Origin: Sphingomonadaceae bacterium
GTDB taxonomy: Bacteria > Pseudomonadota > Alphaproteobacteria > Sphingomonadales > Sphingomonadaceae
Length of the DNA: 16,374 nt
Direction of reading: 5' to 3'
NCBI GenBank assembly: GCA_019239785.1
Contig: JAFAZM010000019.1
Span: 1 to 16,374 of the forward strand
Shown piece by piece: positions 7,047 to 14,284 of the stretch (position 1 is the stretch's first letter; every line of letters begins with the position of its first letter). The notes beneath the pieces are model-generated. The model made no database searches and was not told the DNA's origin. It saw nothing but the letters and a program-made list of their open reading frames with translations. Made by a program: the position numbers and the translations under genes.

Positions 7047-7048
7047 AA

Positions 7049-7462
7049 ATGATCATCGGCCTCGGCTCCGACCTCTGCAACATCGAGCGGATCGCCAATT
7101 CCCTCGACCGTTTCGGCGAGCGCTTCGTCGCCCGGGTCTTCACCGAGACCGAGCGCGCCAAGGCGGAGCGGCGGCCGTTCACCCGCGCCGGCACCTATGC
7201 CAAGCGCTTCGCCGCGAAGGAGGCGTTCTCCAAGGCGGTGGGCACCGGCTTCAAGCGCGGCGTGTTCATGAAGGACATCGGCGTGGTCAACCTTCCCTCG
7301 GGCCAGCCGACCCTCGCCCTGACCGGCGGCGCGAAGGAGAGGCTTGACGCGCTTGTCCCGGCGGGCCACCGCGCCCACATCCATCTCAGCATGACCGACG
7401 ATCACCCGTTCGCGATGGCCGTCGTCATCATCGAATGCCTGCCCGAGGAGCCTCCGTCTTGA
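7049..7462 (+). CDS. acpS: Holo-[acyl-carrier-protein] synthase
   Basis: This 137-residue enzyme transfers the 4'-phosphopantetheine group from coenzyme A to acyl carrier protein, activating it for fatty acid synthesis. Magnesium ligands are Asp8 in IIGLGSDLCNIERI and Glu58 in RFAAKEAFSKA, the two signature motifs of the family. Length is usual. The ATG at 7049 gives MIIGLGSD, the standard start; a TTG five codons upstream lies inside the repeat hairpin and is rejected. Shine-Dalgarno-like GGGAG (7036-7040) and GAGG (7040-7043) are both contributed by the repeat element. It overlaps the following lepB by 4 bp if the TTG start is used there. Confidence 0.95.
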   Translation: MIIGLGSDLCNIERIANSLDRFGERFVARVFTETERAKAERRPFTRAGTYAKRFAAKEAFSKAVGTGFKRGVFMKDIGVVNLPSGQPTLALTGGAKERLDALVPAGHRAHIHLSMTDDHPFAMAVVIIECLPEEPPS

Positions 7463-8490
7463 CCGAACCCGACCGCAACGACGCGGCCGCCACCCCCGCC
7501 GAAGCGAGCCCCCTCTCGGCAGCGGATAACGACGTGGTCGCCACCCCGGTCGCGCTCGACAGCGACGAGACCAATCCGGCCGCGCCGGTGACGCCCGCTA
7601 CGCCGGCACCGCCGCCGGCCGCGGCGGCGAAGCCCCAGGGCACCGACTGGTGGGGCGAGATCAGGGCGATCTTCTGGCTGATCCTCGCCGTGCTCACCTT
7701 CCACTCGCTGATCGCCAAGCCCTTCTACATCCCCTCGGAATCGATGATGCCGGGCCTCCTGGTCGGCGACCGGCTTGTGGTCACCAAATATCCCTATGGC
7801 TGGTCCTGGGTCTCGCCGAGCTTCCACGTCCTGCCGCACATGTCGGGCCGGCTCCTGGGGGCCCTGCCCGAACGCGGCGACGTCGTCATCGTCACCCCGC
7901 CCGGCGCAAGCTCCGATTATATCAAGCGCGTGATCGGCCTGCCCGGCGACACGATCGAGGTGGTGAACGGCGTGGTCTATCTGAACGGCCATGCCCTGCC
8001 CCGCCAGGAGCGGCCGCGCACGATGATCCCGATCGACGACAACACGCCCTGCCGCCCCGACGCGTTCGGCGACTTCCGCGTCACCGGCCCGGACGGCCAT
8101 GCCTATTGCAGCCTGCCGGTGTTCCGCGAGACCATCCCCACCGCCGACGGCAGCGCCACCCGCTCCTACGACGTCATCGACGTCGGCCCGAGCCAGGGCG
8201 ACAATTTCGCGCGGGTCACCGTGCCCGCCGATCACGTCTTCCTGATGGGCGACAATCGCGACCACAGCGCCGACAGCCGCTTCCCGCTCGCCGAGGAAGG
8301 GCTTGGCGGGCCGGTGCCCTGGGAGAATCTGGGCGGCCGCGCCGAGTTCATCACCTTCAGCCTCGACGGCTCCTCGTCCTACTGGAACCCGATCAGCTGG
8401 TTTACCGCGCTGCGCGGCGGCCGCGCCGGCACTTCGCTCCACCCCGAGCGGGGACCCGCCCCGGCCCCGACGGCACCCGCGCCGCAATGA
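7459..8490 (+). CDS. lepB: Signal peptidase I, first of two tandem copies
   Basis: This inner-membrane serine protease removes signal peptides from exported proteins on the periplasmic side. Numbered from the TTG start, an Ala/Pro-rich segment of about 60 residues precedes one membrane helix (about 68-86), then catalytic Ser95 in PSESMMPGLLVGDRL, catalytic Lys156 in IKRVIGLPGD and box E GDNRDHSADSR. A Cys pair (Cys198, Cys217) lies in the insertion between boxes D and E. The 343-residue form starting at TTG 7459 is preferred because GAGGAG stands eight bases upstream and the codon overlaps the acpS stop (TTGA). An ATG at 7435 would give 351 residues but has no clear ribosome binding site. Confidence 0.92.
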   Translation: MTEPDRNDAAATPAEASPLSAADNDVVATPVALDSDETNPAAPVTPATPAPPPAAAAKPQGTDWWGEIRAIFWLILAVLTFHSLIAKPFYIPSESMMPGLLVGDRLVVTKYPYGWSWVSPSFHVLPHMSGRLLGALPERGDVVIVTPPGASSDYIKRVIGLPGDTIEVVNGVVYLNGHALPRQERPRTMIPIDDNTPCRPDAFGDFRVTGPDGHAYCSLPVFRETIPTADGSATRSYDVIDVGPSQGDNFARVTVPADHVFLMGDNRDHSADSRFPLAEEGLGGPVPWENLGGRAEFITFSLDGSSSYWNPISWFTALRGGRAGTSLHPERGPAPAPTAPAPQ

Positions 8491-9356
8491 GCGGCCGGCC
8501 GCCCTCCGCCCCCGACGCGGCGTCAACGCGGGCGTCGCGGCGGAGCGGCTGGTGGCGGGAGGTCAGGGGGCTGGTCTTCATCCTGATCGGCGTGTTCTTC
8601 GTCCACAGCGCGATCGCCAAGCCCTTCTACATCCCCTCTGAATCGATGATGCCGGGCCTGCTGGTCGGCGATCGGCTGGTCGTCGCCAAATATAGCTACG
8701 GCTGGTCCTGGGCGAGCCCGAGCTTCCGCATCCTGCCGCAGATGGAGGGCCGCGCCTGGGGCGCGATGCCGGAGCGCGGCGACGTCGTCATCGTCGTCCG
8801 GCCGGGGACCGGCGAGGATCTGATCAAGCGGGTGATCGGCCTGCCGGGCGACACGGTCGCGCTCGCCGGCGGCGTCGTCTATCTGAACGGCCGTCCGATC
8901 CCACGCCAGGCGCGGCCGCCGGCGATGATCCCGATCGATGCCAACACGAAATGCGACTTCGGCGGGTTCGGCGACTTCCGGGCGACGGGCGCGGACGGCC
9001 GGCTCTATTGCCGGCTTCCCATCTTCCGCGAGACCCTGCCCAACGGCCGGTCCTACGACACGATCGATCTCGGCCGGTCGCGCGGCGACGATTTTCCGCG
9101 CATCACCGTGCCGCCGGGCCACGTCTTCCTGATGGGCGACAATCGCGACGACAGCGCCGACAGCCGCTTCCCGCTCTCGGAGCGGGGCCTCGGCGGACCG
9201 GTGCCCTGGGAGAACCTGGGCGGCCGGGCCGAGTTCATCACCTTCAGCCTCGACGGCTCCTCTTCCTACTGGAACCCGGTGAGCTGGTTCACCGCGCTGC
9301 GCGGCAGCCGCGCCGGCGCCTCGCTCCATCCCGAGCGTGCGCCCACAGCGAATTGA
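8487..9356 (+). CDS. lepB: Signal peptidase I, second tandem copy
   Basis: This 289-residue protein is a second complete signal peptidase I, starting at an ATG that overlaps the stop of the first copy (ATGA). It has a short N-terminus, one membrane helix (about residues 26-44), catalytic Ser53 in PSESMMPGLLVGDRL, catalytic Lys114 in IKRVIGLPGD and box E GDNRDDSADSR, so both copies look active. It lacks the long Ala/Pro-rich N-terminal segment of its neighbour. Protein and DNA similarity to the first copy is high from the membrane-helix end to the C-terminus, which suggests tandem duplication. It keeps the Cys pair between boxes D and E. No rnc or era gene follows on this strand in the window. 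Confidence 0.92.
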   Translation: MSGRPPSAPDAASTRASRRSGWWREVRGLVFILIGVFFVHSAIAKPFYIPSESMMPGLLVGDRLVVAKYSYGWSWASPSFRILPQMEGRAWGAMPERGDVVIVVRPGTGEDLIKRVIGLPGDTVALAGGVVYLNGRPIPRQARPPAMIPIDANTKCDFGGFGDFRATGADGRLYCRLPIFRETLPNGRSYDTIDLGRSRGDDFPRITVPPGHVFLMGDNRDDSADSRFPLSERGLGGPVPWENLGGRAEFITFSLDGSSSYWNPVSWFTALRGSRAGASLHPERAPTAN

Positions 9357-9409
9357 TCGGCGAGGCAGCGCGGTGAGAGGCGCGCGCGAGGCAAGCTTCT
9401 CGAAAGGAG

Positions 9410-9438
9410 AAAAAGAAAGGGCGGCGTCTCGGCCGCCC
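9410..9438 (-). terminator. Rho-independent terminator after the FKBP gene
   Basis: On the minus strand a 7-bp GC-only stem (9432-9438 with 9419-9425, loop of six) is followed directly by TTTCTTTTT (9418-9410). It lies 55 bp past the stop of the FKBP gene. A second hairpin, 9459-9465 with 9470-9476, sits between that gene and the terminator but has no T-run on either strand. On the plus strand no T-run follows either hairpin, so the end of the lepB transcript is less clear. Confidence 0.75.
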
Positions 9439-9492
9439 CTCCGCCCGTGATTCTCCCTCCCCTCGGAATCGAGGGGAAGAATTAAAGCCGGC

Positions 9493-10167
9493 TCAGTGCC
9501 GGCGACCGCGGCTCGGGGCGGCCCCCGAGGGCGCGCCCGAAGCGGCATCGCCCCCTGCCGCGCCCGCGTCCGCGCCGGGCGCGGCGCCCGCCTCGCTGCC
9601 GGCGCTCGCATTGCCGCCAGCGCCGCCATGGCCGCCATGGCCGGCTGCCTCCATCTGCTGCTGGAGCTGCTGCATCTGCTGGGCCTGCTGCGCGGCGGCC
9701 ATGCCGGGGGCGACCTCGCGGACGTGGAGGTCGAATTCGAGCGTGTCGTTGGGGCCGAACGGGGCGCCCGGCGGGACCTGGCCGTTATAGGCGAGGCGCG
9801 GCGGGATCCAGACGCGGATGCGGCTGCCCTTGCGCATCAGCTGCAGCGCCTCGCCGAAGCCGGGGATCATGCCGCTGGTGCCGGTGATCAGCGGCTGGCC
9901 GCGCGATTCGCTGCTGTCGAACACATTGCCGTTGGCGCGGCCGGTATAATCCACCGCGACCAGATCGGCCGGGGTGACGTTGGGGCCCTCGCCTTCCGCA
10001 AGCACCTGGTAGCGGAGGCCGGACTGGGTGGTGGTCACCTGCATCGAGCTGGTCCCGACCCAGGCCAGCGCCGCGCCGGCGAGGCAGACCAGGATCAGCC
10101 CGAGCCAGAGCTTCAGCATGCTGCCCTTGGCAAGCGGACGGATCGGCACGGCGGTGACTTCGGACAT
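9493..10167 (-). CDS. Membrane-anchored FKBP-type peptidyl-prolyl cis-trans isomerase
   Basis: This 224-residue protein should speed proline isomerisation during folding, probably on the periplasmic side. A short N-terminus is followed by one membrane helix or uncleaved signal (about residues 19-38), then an FKBP domain at about 50-152 with VAVDYTGR, GMIPGFGEALQLM and WIPPRLAYNG, the usual binding-pocket segments. The end is low in complexity: a Gln-rich run (AAQQAQQMQQLQQQM) that could form a short coiled coil, then a Gly/Ala-rich tail of about 60 residues. The ATG at 10167 has a GGGGG run seven bases upstream. The gene lies downstream of rpsU but is separated by a terminator. FkpA or Mip-like naming is possible but not certain. 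Confidence 0.9.
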   Translation of the reverse strand: MSEVTAVPIRPLAKGSMLKLWLGLILVCLAGAALAWVGTSSMQVTTTQSGLRYQVLAEGEGPNVTPADLVAVDYTGRANGNVFDSSESRGQPLITGTSGMIPGFGEALQLMRKGSRIRVWIPPRLAYNGQVPPGAPFGPNDTLEFDLHVREVAPGMAAAQQAQQMQQLQQQMEAAGHGGHGGAGGNASAGSEAGAAPGADAGAAGGDAASGAPSGAAPSRGRRH

Positions 10168-10179
10168 GGGCGGACCCCC

Positions 10180-10213
10180 AAAAGGAAACAGGCGGCGTCT
10201 GTACCGCCGCCTG
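10180..10213 (-). terminator. Rho-independent terminator between rpsU and the FKBP gene
   Basis: On the minus strand a 9-bp stem (10205-10213 with 10189-10197, loop of seven) is followed by TTTCCTTTT (10188-10180). It is about 110 bp past the rpsU stop and only 12 bp before the FKBP start codon, with the FKBP Shine-Dalgarno run starting directly after the T-run. It may therefore end the rpsU transcript or act as an attenuator of read-through into the FKBP gene. Confidence 0.65.
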
Positions 10214-10237
10214 CACCTTTAGCCAAGCTCTCCAGAT

Positions 10238-10318
10238 CGTCACCCCGGCGCAAGCCGGAATCTCATGGAGACGGTCGTGACTTTCCTCGACGAGATCCCG
10301 GTCTTCACCGGGATGACG
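10238..10318. repeat. Inverted repeat of the GTCACCCCGGC type after rpsU
   Basis: Two 27-bp arms (10238-10264 and 10292-10318) are inverted copies matching at 21 of 27 positions by direct count, separated by a 27-bp spacer. The outer ends read CGTCA and its complement, and the inner ends ATCTC and its complement. Units with this look are, as far as I recall, dispersed many times in sphingomonad genomes. A related single arm is at 1896-1918. The element begins 4 bp after the rpsU stop codon and may form a long imperfect hairpin in the transcript. Confidence 0.65.
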
Positions 10319-10322
10319 AGCG

Positions 10323-10529
10323 TCAGCGGACGCCGTCGCGCTCCGCGCGCTTGCGCTCGAGCTTGCGCGCGCGCCGGATCGCGGCGGCCCGCTCGCGGGC
10401 GCGCTTCTCCGACGGCTTCTCGTAATGACGGCGCAACTTCATCTCGCGATAGACGCCTTCGCGCTGCAGCTTCTTCTTGAGCGCCCGCAGCGCCTGGTCG
10501 ACATTGTTATCGCGAACGATGATTTGCAT
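10323..10529 (-). CDS. rpsU: 30S ribosomal protein S21
   Basis: This 68-residue, strongly basic protein begins MQIIVRDNNVDQALRALKKK, the conserved start of S21, and has RREGVYREMKLRRHYEKPSEKR-type residues in the middle and an Arg/Lys-rich helix at the end. S21 binds the platform of the small ribosomal subunit and helps base pairing between mRNA and 16S rRNA during initiation. Length is usual for alphaproteobacteria. It stands alone between a DEAD-box helicase gene upstream and a repeat element plus terminator downstream. No strong promoter could be picked out in the 115-bp upstream gap. Confidence 0.97.
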   Translation of the reverse strand: MQIIVRDNNVDQALRALKKKLQREGVYREMKLRRHYEKPSEKRARERAAAIRRARKLERKRAERDGVR

Positions 10530-10578
10530 AAAAAGCTCGCCACTCTTTCCGTTTGATCGAGACTGCAGAAAATGGATT

Positions 10579-10602
10579 CGCCGCGAGACGGGGCCCGCGG
10601 CG
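10579..10602 (-). terminator. Weak terminator-like hairpin between the helicase gene and rpsU
   Basis: A 7-bp GC-only stem (10596-10602 with 10579-10585, loop of ten) lies 43 bp past the helicase stop. On the minus strand it is followed by AATCCATTTT rather than a clean T-run, so termination would be partial at best. Read-through from the helicase gene into rpsU is therefore possible. Confidence 0.35.
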
Positions 10603-10644
10603 CAGGAGCGCGCCCCTAGCAGAGCGCGCCCCCCAAGGCAAGGC

Positions 10645-11973
10645 TCAGCGGCCTGCCGCGCGGCGGGGCTTCTGGCCCATCGGCTTGACCGCCGAGGCGT
10701 AGCGCCCGCGGCCGCGATGGGCGCGCTGCGGACGGAAGCGGCGCTCGCGCACCTCCTCCTCGCGCCGCTCGTGGCGGACCGGTTCCGGGGAAGCGGCGCG
10801 GGTGGCCTTGATCCGCTCCGCCTGCGCGGTGAAGCCGGGCGGCAGCGGCACGATTTCGACCTGCTGCCGGGTCAGCTTCTCGATGCCCTTGAGATAGGCC
10901 CGCTCGTCCTCCGCGCAGAAGGAGATGGCGATCCCCTCCGCGCCGGCGCGCGCCGTCCGCCCGATCCGGTGGACATATTGCTCGGCGACGTTGGGCAGCT
11001 CGAAGTTGATCACATGGCTGACGCCGGAGACGTCGATGCCGCGCGCGGCGATGTCGGTCGCGACCAGGATCTTGGTCCGGCCGTTCTTGAACTCGGCAAG
11101 CGCCCGCTCGCGCTGCGGCTGGCTCTTGTTGCCGTGGATCGCGGCGGCGGCGATGCCGTCCTGGCCGAGCAATTTCACGACGCGGTCGGCGCCGTGCTTG
11201 GTGCGGGTGAAGATCAGCACGCGCTCCATATTGCCGCGCTCCGAAAAGCCGGTGCGCAGCATGATCGTCAGCAAAGCCTGCTTCTCCGGCTGGCGGCAGA
11301 AGCTCACATATTGCTCGACCCGCTCGGCCGTGGTCGCGGCCGGCGCGACCGAGACCTGGGCCGGATCGCTGAGGAAGCGGTCGGCGAGGTCCTTGATCGA
11401 CTTCGGCATGGTCGCCGAGAAGAACAGGGTCTGCCGCTTCGCCGGGAGCAGCTTCACGATCGCCTTCAGCGAATGGATGAAGCCGAGGTCCAGCATCTGG
11501 TCGGCCTCGTCGAGGACGAGGATCTCGACCTCGTTGAGATGGAGGCAGCGCTGCTCGATCAGGTCGAGCAGGCGACCCGGCGTTGCGACCAGGATGTCGA
11601 CGCCGCGCGCCACGTCCTGCTTGTTGCGGCCGATCGAGGTGCCGCCGAACACGGTCGCGACCTTGAGGGGCGAGAAGCGGCTATAGGCGCGGGCGCTCTC
11701 GGCGATCTGCCCGGCCAGCTCGCGGGTCGGCGCGAGCACAAGCATGCGGCAGGCGCGCGGCCCCGGGCGGCGCTTCGAAGCGATGAGCCGGTCGATCGAG
11801 GGGAGGACGAAGGCGGCGGTCTTGCCGGTGCCCGTCTGGGCGATGCCGAGCAGGTCGCGGCCGGTCAGGACGGTCGGGATCGCCTGGAGCTGGATCGGCG
11901 TCGGCGTCTCGTAATTCTTGAGCGTGAGCGCCTGGAGGATGGGCTGGGACAGCCCGAGCGATTGGAATGACAT
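10645..11973 (-). CDS. rhlE: DEAD-box ATP-dependent RNA helicase (RhlE type)
   Basis: This 442-residue protein should unwind short RNA duplexes during ribosome assembly or RNA decay. All helicase motifs are intact: Q motif PTPIQLQAIP (about 24-33), Walker A AQTGTGKT (45-52), PTRELAGQ (82-89), DEAD (155-158), SAT (186-188), then LIFTRTK, TDIAARGIDV and HRIGRTARAG in the second RecA-like domain. The C-terminal tail of about 60 residues is Arg-rich and probably binds RNA. The ATG at 11973 (MSFQSLGLSQ) is the usual RhlE start; an upstream in-frame start at 11991 adds six atypical residues. A long leader lies upstream. The RhlE assignment rests on overall layout; other DEAD-box subfamilies are not fully excluded. 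Confidence 0.93.
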   Translation of the reverse strand: MSFQSLGLSQPILQALTLKNYETPTPIQLQAIPTVLTGRDLLGIAQTGTGKTAAFVLPSIDRLIASKRRPGPRACRMLVLAPTRELAGQIAESARAYSRFSPLKVATVFGGTSIGRNKQDVARGVDILVATPGRLLDLIEQRCLHLNEVEILVLDEADQMLDLGFIHSLKAIVKLLPAKRQTLFFSATMPKSIKDLADRFLSDPAQVSVAPAATTAERVEQYVSFCRQPEKQALLTIMLRTGFSERGNMERVLIFTRTKHGADRVVKLLGQDGIAAAAIHGNKSQPQRERALAEFKNGRTKILVATDIAARGIDVSGVSHVINFELPNVAEQYVHRIGRTARAGAEGIAISFCAEDERAYLKGIEKLTRQQVEIVPLPPGFTAQAERIKATRAASPEPVRHERREEEVRERRFRPQRAHRGRGRYASAVKPMGQKPRRAAGR

Positions 11974-12182
11974 TGGAATTGAAACTCGCATTCATGCGGC
12001 GCGGCGCGCAGCCGAACAGGGCGCGCGCAACGCGGCGGGTTTGGGTGACCCGCGTGAAAAGGGAAACCTTGGGATGGTACGAAGCGGAGCCGCGGCCCTC
12101 AGGCCTGTTCACGCTGCATGACGCCTCGCTGAGGGCCATATGCATGCTGCAGCGCAAAAAGTCAAGGCAAGGGCCCATTTGC
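11974..12182 (-). promoter_or_regulatory. Long leader and candidate promoter of the helicase gene
   Basis: This 209-bp gap holds a promoter-like pair on the minus strand: TTGACT (12160-12165), 17 bases, then CATATG (12137-12142), which is a poor -10 match. That start would give a leader of about 155 nt. A perfect 9-bp inverted repeat (12094-12102 with 12129-12137) overlaps the -10 and could be an operator or, if transcription starts further upstream, an RNA hairpin. A frame open from ATG 12145 runs through the leader into the helicase gene in a different frame. Long leaders on DEAD-box helicase genes are often regulatory in other bacteria; regulation here is inferred. Confidence 0.4.
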
Positions 12183-14081
12183 TCATCGCAGCGGTGCCGG
12201 GACCAGCTTCGCCGCTTCGGCTCGGCAGTCGTAAGGCAAAGCGGGATCGAGGCAGAAATCGGGCCAGATACCCGCGTCGCGCCAGTAAGCGAGCAGACCA
12301 AGCCGGGCGGCCAGCGCGATGAAGCGGGGATCATCGCGCAGCGATCGCATATGCGGGCGGAACAGCACCTCGGTTCCGATCTGTGGGAGCATCTGCGGCG
12401 GCGCCATCGCCCGGTAAGCCTCGTCGGCCCGTCCAAAATAACCGAGCGTCTGGAGCAGGCCCATGAGTCGGGCCGGATAGCGCGCGGCGAACGCGTCGAC
12501 CGCGTGCTGGATGTTGGCCGGGCTCGGATCGATGCGCGCGCGCAGGAAGGCTTCCCAGGAGCGGTCGGTCGGTGGGTTGAGCATGTCGAACAGGTCCGGC
12601 TGGTCGTGGGAACGGAGCGCGGCCCGGGGATCGCCAAAGCGCAGTTCCATCCGATAGCGAAGCGCGCGCATCAAACGAACGCCCGGCCAGACCCGCTCGG
12701 CGCGTTCCAGCTCGGCGAAGGCGGCTGCCACTTGGCCTGAATAAGCGAGACTGGAGACCAGCACGTCGCGGTCAAAGGCCGAGAGCGGATCGAGCGCGAC
12801 CGCTCGGCGGGCGCTCGCCACCGCCTCCTGCATTCGGCCCACCCGCGTGAGCTCGAAAGAGCGGTAAGCGTGCAGCAGCGCGAGATCGGGGTCGAGCGCT
12901 ATGCCTCTTTCGTAGAGCCGCAGGCGATCGCCCCATCGGTTCTGCACCGTGATCAACTGGGCCTCAGCAACATAGGTTTCGCCCTGGTTCGGATCGAGCG
13001 AACGCGCCCGCCCGATGTGGTCGAGAGTATTCGCGCGCTGCGCGGCGTCGGCTGGCGGGTCCGGCAGCGTCAGCGCCTCGGCCAGCGCCAGGTCAGCCCA
13101 GCCGTGCGCGAAGGTGGGTGCGTGGGCGGTGACCTGGCGAAGCCGCCTCACTTGGGTCTCGTCCACCTCTTCGGGCCCCTTGCCGCACGAGGCGAGGTAG
13201 AGCTGCAGGGTCGCCGCATCGAGCCGGCTCACCGGCTGAACAGCATCGCCGAGGCAGACCAGGACCGCGCCAAGCGTCGCTGCCGCCTGCTGGCGCAAGT
13301 CGGCCACCTGATTGGAGGATCGCTCGAAGCTCGCGGACCAAAGGACACGCGAATCGGTACGCGCGGCAAGGCTGAGATCGGCGTGAAGCCGCCCGCTGGC
13401 TCGTTCGGCGCTCACCCGCACCAGAAAATCTGCGGCGACCGCGGCCGGATCCTGGGCGGAGGGCTCAATCAACACCAGCCTCCCGATCCGCCCCTCCGGC
13501 AGGCTGGAGAGATCGACCAAAAGATCTCGCTCCAACTCAGCCGACTGGCCTTGGCCATTCCCGTCGGCCACGACAATCGCGACCTTGGAAAGCTGACCAG
13601 CGCCTCCGTTCCACAGCCAAAGACCGGCGGCAGCGGCCAAACCCAGTCCGGCGAGTGCCGCAGCCAAAGCGGCAGTGACAAAACGGCTCCGTGACCGCAC
13701 GGCGCGCTGGACCCGCCCTGGAACCGCGCCTTCACCCGCGATCATCCGGTATCCCACCTTGGCGATCGTCTCGATTTGAAAGGATCCACCGCCGATCGTC
13801 GCCGCGACGTGGCGCACGCGCGAGACCACACGGTGGATCGCATTCTCCCCGACGATGCGGCCATCCCAGCATCGGGCGATCAACTCGTCGCGGGTTACGA
13901 TCGCGCCCTGCTTTTGCGCCAATGCGACGATCACCTGCATCACGCGCGGCTCGAGCGTCTCACTCTCGCCACCGCACCTCATCTGACGGGTGGGCGGATC
14001 GAACTCGACCGCGCCCAGGCGAAAGCTCGGCGCGTGGGCGAGGCTTACGCGTTCTGCCGGGTCGGGAATTGGTTGCGCCAT
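12183..14081 (-). CDS. CadC-like membrane-spanning transcription regulator with TPR-type C-terminal region
   Basis: This 632-residue protein has an OmpR/PhoB-type winged-helix DNA-binding domain at about residues 20-115 (FRLGAVEFDPPTRQM, LEPRVMQVIVALAQ, TRDELIARCWDGR, IETIAKVGYRM). A membrane helix follows at about 134-157, then a long periplasmic part. That part begins with a TolB-like region and continues with helical, TPR-like repeats from about 290 to 500. The C-terminal pattern DDPRFIALAARLGLLAYWR with WPDFC is typical of a large sphingomonad regulator group. Such one-component sensors bind DNA from the membrane; the signal and targets are unknown. No histidine kinase partner is present. 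It is divergent from the LuxR-type gene across a 203-bp gap and may control it. The ATG at 14081 gives a normal domain start. Confidence 0.85.
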   Translation of the reverse strand: MAQPIPDPAERVSLAHAPSFRLGAVEFDPPTRQMRCGGESETLEPRVMQVIVALAQKQGAIVTRDELIARCWDGRIVGENAIHRVVSRVRHVAATIGGGSFQIETIAKVGYRMIAGEGAVPGRVQRAVRSRSRFVTAALAAALAGLGLAAAAGLWLWNGGAGQLSKVAIVVADGNGQGQSAELERDLLVDLSSLPEGRIGRLVLIEPSAQDPAAVAADFLVRVSAERASGRLHADLSLAARTDSRVLWSASFERSSNQVADLRQQAAATLGAVLVCLGDAVQPVSRLDAATLQLYLASCGKGPEEVDETQVRRLRQVTAHAPTFAHGWADLALAEALTLPDPPADAAQRANTLDHIGRARSLDPNQGETYVAEAQLITVQNRWGDRLRLYERGIALDPDLALLHAYRSFELTRVGRMQEAVASARRAVALDPLSAFDRDVLVSSLAYSGQVAAAFAELERAERVWPGVRLMRALRYRMELRFGDPRAALRSHDQPDLFDMLNPPTDRSWEAFLRARIDPSPANIQHAVDAFAARYPARLMGLLQTLGYFGRADEAYRAMAPPQMLPQIGTEVLFRPHMRSLRDDPRFIALAARLGLLAYWRDAGIWPDFCLDPALPYDCRAEAAKLVPAPLR

Positions 14082-14284
14082 TCAGGTCCATCCCCCGGGG
14101 CCGAAGTCTACCGTGCGAACGATACCGACGCCACGAAGATATCAGGGCGCCGTCAGCTTTCCATCAGGGTCATGCTGTTGCCGCCGCTTAGTCTTCATCG
14201 AATGATCGCGGAGGACGCGCGAGAGCCGTTGCATCGGCAATCGATCAAATTGGCCGACGACGCGCGGGAAGAATGAGGCTCGCC
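14082..14284. promoter_or_regulatory. Divergent intergenic region between the two regulator genes
   Basis: This 203-bp gap must contain the start signals for both the membrane regulator (minus) and the LuxR-type gene (plus). It is less GC-rich than the flanking genes. No hexamer pair on either strand is good enough to call. For the plus gene, GAGG (14275-14278) stands six bases before the ATG at 14285. No coding frame of its own is supported. Confidence 0.4.

Noticed and set aside
7435..7458. ATG 7435 as start of the first lepB
   Set aside because: It has no Shine-Dalgarno sequence and overlaps acpS by 28 bp, while TTG 7459 has GAGGAG at good spacing. It remains possible.
9459..9476. Hairpin after lepB as a plus-strand terminator
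   Set aside because: The 7-bp stem is followed by AAGAATTAAAG rather than a T-run, so it does not fit Rho-independent termination on the plus strand.
7402..9638. Two long minus-strand frames opposite the lepB pair
   Set aside because: They mirror each other only because the two lepB genes are similar; their products are charged, low-complexity antisense products.
10477..11970. A 497-codon open frame on the plus strand opposite the helicase gene
   Set aside because: Same low-complexity composition and no recognisable motif; the minus-strand helicase has every family motif.
11681..12637. A 318-codon minus-strand frame across the helicase leader and the end of the membrane regulator
   Set aside because: It covers parts of two confident genes in a different frame. 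Only the leader part (12145-11974) was kept as a possible leader peptide, at low weight.
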